Source: Microcaldota archaeon (GTDB taxonomy: Archaea > Micrarchaeota > Micrarchaeia > Burarchaeales > Burarchaeaceae). From it: a stretch of DNA of 13,572 nucleotides. A program made the translations under genes and the position numbers. Positions within the stretch are counted from its first letter, which is position 1; each line of letters starts with the position of its first letter. The notes beneath the pieces are model-generated. The model did not search any database and had not been told where the DNA came from. It saw nothing but the letters and a program-made list of their open reading frames with translations. The DNA is taken from NCBI GenBank assembly GCA_003660965.1, contig QMVF01000005.1, forward strand, positions 1-13,572. The letters are read 5' to 3'. Below are positions 6,360 to 11,758 of the stretch, piece after piece.

Positions 6360-8297
6360 TTGAAAGATAAGCTGTTTGTTCTGATGGTGGCTGCACTCAT
6401 GGCCTTTATGGGCCTCGCAGTCGCAGATCCTGCTATGGCGTTGGCATTCGGTACCAACCCAACAAAGAATCTGTATAATACATCTACCAACACGAGTGGT
6501 GGAATCGTAATCAACGTAACATTCCTGAACACCACTCCTGCAGGAGATGCGTTTGCAAGGAACGTGACTCACTGCTTTGTGTTTCTCGGTCTTAACTCAA
6601 CAGCACCAAACAATGTAATCAACTACACCAACTCTTCCGGTCTTACGATCGGAAGCGCAACCACCTTCACATTCCTGCTTGCAAACGGTACTGCTCTTTC
6701 CGAGGCAGGCAAGAATGCACCATACAACCTGACAGTCAGATGCAACTACACCAACTCCAGCGGAACCTATGATATAACTAATACAACCAACATGACTGTT
6801 GACTGGACTGCACCGTCAGTTACTCTCAACTCACCAGCGAACTTGCTTATCAACTACTCCAACGGTTCGATCAAGTACTCATTCACTGTTGTTGACCTTG
6901 GTACAAATGTATCAAACTGCACTCTCTACTACGGTTCAACCAACACTACGCAGTCGAACAGGCCGAGCATAACTTATGCTGAGAACCTTTCGAGCGTAAT
7001 CGGCGTTGGTCATGGAAATGAAACTTACCTTACCACACAACTAACTGACCTCATGCTGCCTTACAACATACCTGACAGCGTTAACATCTGGAACGTGTCT
7101 TGTAGGGACTATGCGGGCAACGAGGGACAGGGAACCAACTTCTCGTACATAGTCGACAACTCGACCATAACCTATGTGGCTCTGGTTGCACCTGCGTCAA
7201 ACCAGACGCTCACTGCAACCTCGACCCAGTGGTTCCAGTTCCAGGCCTTGGATGCATTCCTGACCAACTGCTCAATAATGTATGCATATTCTGGAACTGC
7301 GGGAGTATACATTGCCAACTACACTGGCTCTGAGTCGCAGGAAGAATGGACCGGCTCTGGCTGGAACACAACCTACCTGTACAACGGCTCAACCAACACC
7401 TTCAGGCACTACCTTGGTGGAAACACACCAGTTACGTTTGTGAACTGGACCATAAACTGCCGCGACTTGGGAGGCCACAACCTCACCAACAGCAGCACAC
7501 CGTGGAACTTCACACTGAGCAACGATACTGGTGCTGGCTCTGTAGGAGGAGGCGGTTTGAACCCTGCGCCTGACATCAGCGTGGTGCCCGGCTGTGCAGG
7601 TGAAGAAACATCTGTAACAGTGAGTGGTATCAAGACTCAGGCAACCTTGACTGTGCTGAGATTGGTCACAGGCCAACCCTCCGAGCTCGTACACACTGAA
7701 GTGATGAGCTCTGACGGCACATTCAGCTTCGTGGCACCATATACTGGTGACTATGTGGTGCGATCCTCTGCTACAGGCCAGAGAGGCGCTGAGGAAAGCT
7801 TCTCAATAACCTGCACTGCCGGCGAAGAAGAGACTGGCGGCGAGGAAGAGATTGGCGGCGGAGTTCCTCCTGCTGAAGAAGAAGAGGAAGAAGAGGAGGC
7901 AGTGCCTGAAGAAGAGGAAGAGGAGGTAGAAGAGGAAGAGGAGACTGCAATGGTGGTTGCGCAGACCGCACTTGACGATGTGACTGCAGCCGTACTTGCA
8001 GCATCCGCAGCTGGAAAGGACACCTCAGAAGCCCAGGCCAAGCTTGATGAGGCCATGGATGCGTATGAGGCAGGCGACTATGAGCTCGCCTTGACCCTTG
8101 CCAACGAAGCCAAGAGCCTGGCTGAGAATGCTCCAGCCATGGAAGAGGAGCCCGTGGAGGAGGAAGAGCCTGCCATGGAGGAGCCTTCTGAGGAAGAGGA
8201 GGAGCCAGCAGCTGGAGGCTTTGACTGGACTTGGGTTATAGTGGTAATCGTGATATTGGCAGCGGTTGCCTACTTCCTGACCAGGAAGCGCTACTAA
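6360..8297 (+). CDS. Large sequon-rich surface glycoprotein, membrane-anchored
   Basis: This 645-residue protein starts at TTG 6360, supported by GAGGTG 6 bases upstream. It begins with a signal peptide (MKDKLFVLMVAALMAFMGLA, cleavage near 22-27). Three tandem Ig-like domains follow (about 30-150, 150-268, 270-388), each with a Cys pair: 72/128, 187/248 and 304/367. The last two repeat the motif NC-[TS] ... [VI]-[SN]-CRD-[YL]-x-G. By hand count about 34 N-x-S/T sequons lie between residues 40 and 390 and none after that. A fourth beta domain (402-487, Cys412/Cys485) matches the one in the preceding protein. It is followed by a Glu-rich tract (488-529), one helical module (534-592), another acidic stretch, a transmembrane helix (623-641) and the tail TRKRY. 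The strong promoter and ribosome site, and near-exclusive AAC for Asn, suggest high expression. An S-layer or other abundant surface glycoprotein is likely; the exact role is inferred. Confidence 0.88.
   Translation: MKDKLFVLMVAALMAFMGLAVADPAMALAFGTNPTKNLYNTSTNTSGGIVINVTFLNTTPAGDAFARNVTHCFVFLGLNSTAPNNVINYTNSSGLTIGSATTFTFLLANGTALSEAGKNAPYNLTVRCNYTNSSGTYDITNTTNMTVDWTAPSVTLNSPANLLINYSNGSIKYSFTVVDLGTNVSNCTLYYGSTNTTQSNRPSITYAENLSSVIGVGHGNETYLTTQLTDLMLPYNIPDSVNIWNVSCRDYAGNEGQGTNFSYIVDNSTITYVALVAPASNQTLTATSTQWFQFQALDAFLTNCSIMYAYSGTAGVYIANYTGSESQEEWTGSGWNTTYLYNGSTNTFRHYLGGNTPVTFVNWTINCRDLGGHNLTNSSTPWNFTLSNDTGAGSVGGGGLNPAPDISVVPGCAGEETSVTVSGIKTQATLTVLRLVTGQPSELVHTEVMSSDGTFSFVAPYTGDYVVRSSATGQRGAEESFSITCTAGEEETGGEEEIGGGVPPAEEEEEEEEAVPEEEEEEVEEEEETAMVVAQTALDDVTAAVLAASAAGKDTSEAQAKLDEAMDAYEAGDYELALTLANEAKSLAENAPAMEEEPVEEEEPAMEEPSEEEEEPAAGGFDWTWVIVVIVILAAVAYFLTRKRY
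7872..7946 (+). repeat. GAA/GAG purine tract coding an acidic linker
   Basis: This is a nearly pure A/G run on the plus strand that encodes residues 505-529, almost all Glu. It is interrupted by AVP and single V residues. It separates the Cys-bounded beta domain from the helical module and is low-complexity sequence prone to length change. The antisense frame reads as a long Ser-rich open frame, which is a by-product. Confidence 0.8.
7959..8135 (+). repeat. Helical-hairpin module, copy 3
   Basis: This encodes residues 534-592 of the 645-aa glycoprotein. It shows LDEAMDAYEAGDYELALTLA and NEAKSLAENA, following a first helix rich in Ala and Val. It is homologous to the two copies in the upstream gene. 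Confidence 0.75.
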
Positions 8298-8309
8298 GCG
8301 CACCTCCTG

Positions 8310-8330
8310 TCTATTTCTTTATTTTTCATC
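8310..8330 (+). terminator. T-rich archaeal-type terminator
   Basis: A T-rich stretch (TCTATTTCTTTATTTTTCATC) begins 13 bases after the stop of the surface glycoprotein gene and before the rfcS promoter. Archaeal RNA polymerase terminates at such runs without a hairpin, and none is apparent. Confidence 0.45.
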
Positions 8331-8358
8331 TTCCTAGTGCAAGCAGGAGCAAGCGCAG

Positions 8359-8370
8359 TATTTTAAATTT
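8359..8370 (+). promoter_or_regulatory. TATA box for rfcS
   Basis: TATTTTAAATTT is centred about 37 bases upstream of the start codon. The predicted transcript start is near 8391, giving a leader of about 12 bases that includes the GAGGGAT ribosome site at 8392-8398. Confidence 0.5.
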
Positions 8371-8402
8371 CGTGTGCAAATAAACGTTGGCGAGGGATTT
8401 TG

Positions 8403-9374
8403 GTGAATGCGGTTGAAGCCATTTGGACTGAGAAGTACAGGCCCCGCTCGCTTGATGAAGTTGTGGGGCAGAAGGAAACCGTCGAGAGGCTTAAGGCATA
8501 TGTAAAGGCAAAGAACATGCCGCATCTGCTCTTTGCAGGCCCTCCTGGAATTGGAAAAACTACAGCCACGCTTGCTCTATGCCGTGATTTATTTGGCGAG
8601 CGCTACCGCGATTCATTACTTGAGATGAATGCGAGCGATGAGAGGGGTATAGATGTGGTAAGGGAGAAAATCAAAGATTATGCGCGCACCATGGCACTGG
8701 CAGATGTACCCTTCAAAATCATCTTCCTTGATGAGGCTGATTCCCTAACTCCTGATGCTCAGAATGCACTGCGCAGAACTATGGAGCTCTATGCATCCAC
8801 AACCCGCTTCATACTTTCATGCAACTACAGCAGCAAAATCATAGCTCCAATCCAGAGCAGGTGCGCAGTATTCAGATTCAGGCCTCTGGAGGAAATGGAA
8901 ATTGAGAAGATGCTTGAGCGGATAGCGGAAAAGGAGAAACTGCAGATAAGCGAGGATGGGATGAAGGCAATGATTTACGTTAGCGAGGGGGACATGCGCA
9001 TGGCAATTAATTCCTTGCAGGGGGCAGCAGCACTTGGAAAGAAGATTGATGAGCAGTCCGTATTCAAAGCAAGCTCGCGCGCCAAGCCTGAGGAGATTGA
9101 GAAAATGGTCTTGTATGCAATGAAGGGAGAGTTCATGAAGGCAAGGGATGCGCTGGACAGGGTGATGGTCAACTATGGCATGAGCGGGCAGGATGTGATG
9201 CTCCAAGTTTACAAAGAGGTTGCCGGGCTTGACATTGACGATCATACTAAAGTAATGATGATTGACAGAATAGGCGAGTATAATTTCAGGCTTAGCGAGG
9301 GTGCTGATGAAAGAATTCAGCTAGAAGCTCTGCTGGCGCATCTAATGCTCTTAGGCGAGAATTCAAAGAAGTAA
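8403..9374 (+). CDS. rfcS: Replication factor C small subunit (clamp loader)
   Basis: This is the AAA+ ATPase subunit that, with the large subunit, loads the PCNA sliding clamp onto primed DNA. Two starts are possible, TTG 8400 or GTG 8403. I use GTG because GAGG (8392-8395) is then 7 bases away, against 4 for TTG. The protein has 323 residues, the normal length for archaeal RfcS without inteins. Numbered from the TTG, it shows the RFC box WTEKYRP (9-15), VVGQ (21-24), Walker A GPPGIGKT (47-54), the EMNASDERGIDVVR block (75-88), Walker B IIFLDEAD (107-114), and the SRC arginine-finger motif at 153-155 in IAPIQSRC. The helical C-terminal collar follows. It stands alone on its own promoter; the large subunit gene is not next to it here. 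Its TAA abuts the stop of the convergent response-regulator gene with no base between. Confidence 0.98.
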   Translation: MNAVEAIWTEKYRPRSLDEVVGQKETVERLKAYVKAKNMPHLLFAGPPGIGKTTATLALCRDLFGERYRDSLLEMNASDERGIDVVREKIKDYARTMALADVPFKIIFLDEADSLTPDAQNALRRTMELYASTTRFILSCNYSSKIIAPIQSRCAVFRFRPLEEMEIEKMLERIAEKEKLQISEDGMKAMIYVSEGDMRMAINSLQGAAALGKKIDEQSVFKASSRAKPEEIEKMVLYAMKGEFMKARDALDRVMVNYGMSGQDVMLQVYKEVAGLDIDDHTKVMMIDRIGEYNFRLSEGADERIQLEALLAHLMLLGENSKK

Positions 9375-10562
9375 TCAACTTCCCTTGCCCTTGGGGGCCA
9401 TCTTAACCCTTACCTCTCCCTCCGGGCCTCTGCTTATTGCAACATCCACATTCGCGCTTCCTATAATTTCGCGCAGTTCATCATAGGTGAACTCTCCAGC
9501 TTCCTCCTTGCTCTTCTGCTCCAAAATCTCCTCGTGCTTGCTCCTTATTTTATTGAGCGGTACGAGCGCATGCTCTATGGAAAGCCTTTTCCTCCCTCCC
9601 TTTTCAAACAGATCATCCAAGCCGAAGTCGATCAGCCCCTGTCCCTGGTATATGAAATTGGTAACTGCATCGAACTCGCGTGCCACCTCGCCAACAATTC
9701 TGTCGGTTTCATTCTTTCCTCCAGCTACCACGAACTCTCCCTCGCCTAAATAGCCTACAAAGCCCCTCTCGCTGTCCCACTCGCTCACCTTGTCCTGAAG
9801 AAGCTGCGAAACCAATCTAACTATGGTTTTCGAATCCTCCTCTCCATAATCGCTTTCATAAGAATCCAGGTTCGCTATTCTCAAATTGTTAACCTCAAAA
9901 TCATCAGCCTTAACCACCCTTTCAATTTCAGCGCTCAGCCTGCTCTCATCAGGCAGATCTACCAGCGGATCGAAGCGCTTGCCCTTCTTCTTCAAAAAGA
10001 TGTTGGTTAGGGAGCGCAACTGCTTGGGCTGGAATGGCTTTTTTATGTAATAATCAGCCCCGTACTTCAATCCCCTGAACCTGTTCTTCACAGCATCTGC
10101 TGCTGAAACTATGATTATAATCGTATCCTTCAGCTCCGGATCTTTCTTCACGGTTTGACAAATATCAAGCCCGTCAACTCCCGGAAGCATCAAATCAAGA
10201 ACTATCAAATCAGGCCTGAACTCTCTTATGAGCTTCATTGCCTCCCTTCCCTCATATGCCTGCCTTATTTCATAGCCCTTACCAAGCGACACCTTGATGA
10301 GCTTGTTTATATTCTCATCATCCTCTACAATAAGAACTTTTTTCCTTGCATCAAGCTGCAGTGAATACCACGTTATGCTGTTCCCCACCTTGCGCGCCTC
10401 AATAGCCTCATGCTCCTTCAGGCTCTTCAAAACTTCTGCCAGCTCCTCGCGTGCAAGCTCAAGCGAACTTGCAAGCTCGCTCTCACTAACTCCCTCCTGC
10501 GCACCCTCTATGGCCTGCAGAACTCTTGCTTCAAGCCTAATTGCATCTGGAACCTCGCTCAT
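9375..10562 (-). CDS. Response regulator: winged-helix-like, REC, degenerate GGDEF-like
   Basis: This 395-residue phospho-acceptor protein has three parts. Residues 1-72 look like a winged helix-turn-helix (SELASSLELAREELAEVLKS, then a wing ending ITWYSLQ). Residues 75-192 are a receiver domain with acidic pocket E80-D81-D82, phospho-acceptor Asp123 (LIVLDLMLPG), switch Ser153 and Lys175-Pro176 in YIKKPF. Residues about 197-320 follow the GGDEF outline: DPLVDLP (198-204) in place of DPLTGLP, and LGEGEFVV (272-279) where active enzymes have GGDEF. The active-site residues are changed, so diguanylate cyclase activity is doubtful and the domain may be a dimeriser or ligand sensor. A charged tail follows. 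AGGTGA sits 4 bases before the ATG at 10562. The likely partner is the histidine kinase at 11759. It may follow the lipoprotein gene in one transcript, but it has its own TATA box. Confidence 0.9.
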   Translation of the reverse strand: MSEVPDAIRLEARVLQAIEGAQEGVSESELASSLELAREELAEVLKSLKEHEAIEARKVGNSITWYSLQLDARKKVLIVEDDENINKLIKVSLGKGYEIRQAYEGREAMKLIREFRPDLIVLDLMLPGVDGLDICQTVKKDPELKDTIIIIVSAADAVKNRFRGLKYGADYYIKKPFQPKQLRSLTNIFLKKKGKRFDPLVDLPDESRLSAEIERVVKADDFEVNNLRIANLDSYESDYGEEDSKTIVRLVSQLLQDKVSEWDSERGFVGYLGEGEFVVAGGKNETDRIVGEVAREFDAVTNFIYQGQGLIDFGLDDLFEKGGRKRLSIEHALVPLNKIRSKHEEILEQKSKEEAGEFTYDELREIIGSANVDVAISRGPEGEVRVKMAPKGKGS

Positions 10563-10599
10563 CTACTCACCTGCTGTCGCCTCTGAATCAACTTTCCCA

Positions 10600-10608
10600 T
10601 TAAGCATT
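10600..10608 (+). promoter_or_regulatory. 9-mer TTAAGCATT shared with the lipoprotein promoter
   Basis: TTAAGCATT overlaps the TATA box of the response-regulator gene. The same 9 bases occur at 11671-11679 in the lipoprotein promoter. It may be a half-site for a common regulator. Confidence 0.3.
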
Positions 10609-10613
10609 ATAAA
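10606..10613 (-). promoter_or_regulatory. TATA box for the response-regulator gene
   Basis: On the minus strand this reads TTTATAAT. It lies about 44 bases before the start codon, with a predicted transcript start near 10582. The leader of about 20 bases includes the AGGTGA ribosome site. It begins about 10 bases after the lipoprotein stop codon. Confidence 0.5.
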
Positions 10614-10623
10614 TCAAGCGGTT

Positions 10624-11652
10624 TCAGGGCTGAAGCACCACCTCAAATTCAACAAAGCCGCTTCCGTCTGCCTTCGTACTGTTTCCAACAACCTTTACTG
10701 GAATCTTCATCATGTTCGCAAGCCACAAGCGCATATTCACAATCGATCCATCGCCCATTTCAACAGACTGGTAATATTCTTCAGCAGGGCCTACATAGGC
10801 TGGAAATGCCACTTCTGTTTGCCCCCTGTAAACCACCTGGTTTTCATCAATCAAACTATAGAAGAATACATAGGGCGGAATGCCTTCGGGAGCCACTCCG
10901 CACGTGCCTCCCCGTATAACTGCACCCCCTCCCTTCTTGCTTCCCTTGTACTCAATGCTAAGCTCCCTTGAGCCGCATTCGCAATTTTTGTACAAAAAGT
11001 CGCTTACCTTTACTGATGTATATGTTGGTGCAACCTGCCCAAGCTCTGTAAACATTGCATGTACAAAGCCCGAGCCATCTGACCTATGGCTTCTCTTCAA
11101 TTCAAAATAAAGATGCCTTTCCTGCCCATCACTCTCCTTATACCAGTAGGTTCTGGTGAAGCTTCCAGTGCATGCCCTCAACTTCTTAAGTGCCTCCTGG
11201 CTTGCAGGCTCTGGTTCAGCAACTACATGCACATAGCACATTCCACCAATGCACTCTCCTTCCTCGCCGCACGGGGTTCCATCCTCAACCTGCACATATG
11301 TACACCCTCCTTCTACAAACGCATCTATTGTGCATTCATTCCCATCATCGCAGTTTACAGGCTCTGCAAGGCATTCTCCCTGCATGCAGCCATACTCGCA
11401 TTCTGTAGTCCTGTACACCCACTCCCCTTCAATGCATTCTGCATTGTGCATAAGCAGATTTCCCTCGCAATAGGGCTCTGCAGCCCCTGCACACTCCTTT
11501 GCGCACAACAGGGGATCGGTTACCACAGTTCCATCCGGGCAGACATAATACGGTGGAACTTCCTCCTCCTGCTCTTCAATTGATTCAGTGGGCGCTCCGC
11601 AACCTGCTACCAAAAGCAGAAGAACTACTGCAAAATATTTTGCACTTTTCAT
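10624..11652 (-). CDS. Cys-rich secreted lipoprotein
   Basis: This 342-residue protein is probably tethered outside the cell by a lipid on Cys18 of the lipobox LVAGC, after a short signal (MKSAKYFAVVLLLLVAG). The frame extends to a TTG at 11661, but the ATG at 11652 is preferred because GAGGTTGAT lies a few bases before it. An acidic spacer (ESIEEQEEEVPP) follows, then a Cys-rich part (about 35-145). This contains YVCPDGTVVTDPLLC and a block CDDGNECTIDAF ... GCTY ... DGTPCGEEGECIGGMC that resembles the Cys repeat named after Dictyostelium proteins (CDDGNxCTxDxC). The C-terminal half (about 155-342) has few Cys and looks beta-rich, with no family I recognise. It lies between the response regulator and the divergent histidine kinase, so it may be a target or sensor part of that system. 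No enzyme motif is visible. Confidence 0.87.
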   Translation of the reverse strand: MKSAKYFAVVLLLLVAGCGAPTESIEEQEEEVPPYYVCPDGTVVTDPLLCAKECAGAAEPYCEGNLLMHNAECIEGEWVYRTTECEYGCMQGECLAEPVNCDDGNECTIDAFVEGGCTYVQVEDGTPCGEEGECIGGMCYVHVVAEPEPASQEALKKLRACTGSFTRTYWYKESDGQERHLYFELKRSHRSDGSGFVHAMFTELGQVAPTYTSVKVSDFLYKNCECGSRELSIEYKGSKKGGGAVIRGGTCGVAPEGIPPYVFFYSLIDENQVVYRGQTEVAFPAYVGPAEEYYQSVEMGDGSIVNMRLWLANMMKIPVKVVGNSTKADGSGFVEFEVVLQP

Positions 11653-11666
11653 AATGATCAACCTCG

Positions 11667-11678
11667 ATGCTTAAGCAT
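11667..11678. promoter_or_regulatory. 12-bp perfect palindrome in the lipoprotein promoter
   Basis: ATGCTTAAGCAT is self-complementary. It lies between the minus-strand TATA box (11690-11697) and the lipoprotein ATG (11652), at the predicted transcript start near 11667. That is a usual place for a repressor operator. It contains the TTAAGCAT also present at 10600-10607. Confidence 0.4.
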
Positions 11679-11689
11679 TGCATGAGGAC

Positions 11690-11697
11690 TTAATATA
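11690..11697 (-). promoter_or_regulatory. TATA box for the lipoprotein gene
   Basis: On the minus strand this reads TATATTAA after GAAGC. It is about 38 bases upstream of the ATG at 11652, and the predicted start near 11667 gives a leader of about 15 bases with the GAGGT ribosome site. Confidence 0.45.
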
Positions 11698-11723
11698 GCT
11701 TCGCATCCTTCTGCCTCACCCGC

Positions 11724-11735
11724 TTATTTTATATT
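11724..11735 (+). promoter_or_regulatory. TATA box for the histidine kinase gene
   Basis: TTATTTTATATT is centred about 29 bases before the ATG at 11759. The transcript is therefore predicted to be leaderless or nearly so, which agrees with the absence of a Shine-Dalgarno site. Confidence 0.5.
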
Positions 11736-11737
11736 CT

Positions 11738-11754
11738 ACTCATCACAAATGAGT
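11738..11754. promoter_or_regulatory. Inverted repeat ACTCAT-N5-ATGAGT in the kinase promoter
   Basis: Six-base arms around a 5-base spacer lie exactly between the TATA box and the start codon of the kinase gene. The position suits an operator that would block polymerase. It could also form a weak hairpin, but it would lie mostly outside a leaderless transcript. Confidence 0.35.
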
Positions 11755-11758
11755 TCTC

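Noticed and set aside
7872..7946. Simple-sequence repeat as a phase-variation tract
   Set aside because: GAA and GAG codons are mixed and interrupted rather than forming a uniform unit, and no frame disruption is seen. It is better explained as an acidic linker.
7751..8056. 101-codon minus-strand frame rich in Ser
   Set aside because: It is the antisense of the GAA/GAG acidic tract and helical module in the glycoprotein gene. The Ser run is a product of reading that low-complexity DNA backwards.
10294..10971. 225-codon plus-strand open frame
   Set aside because: It spans the response-regulator start, its promoter and the end of the lipoprotein gene in antisense. Both of those genes have clear domains and ribosome sites.
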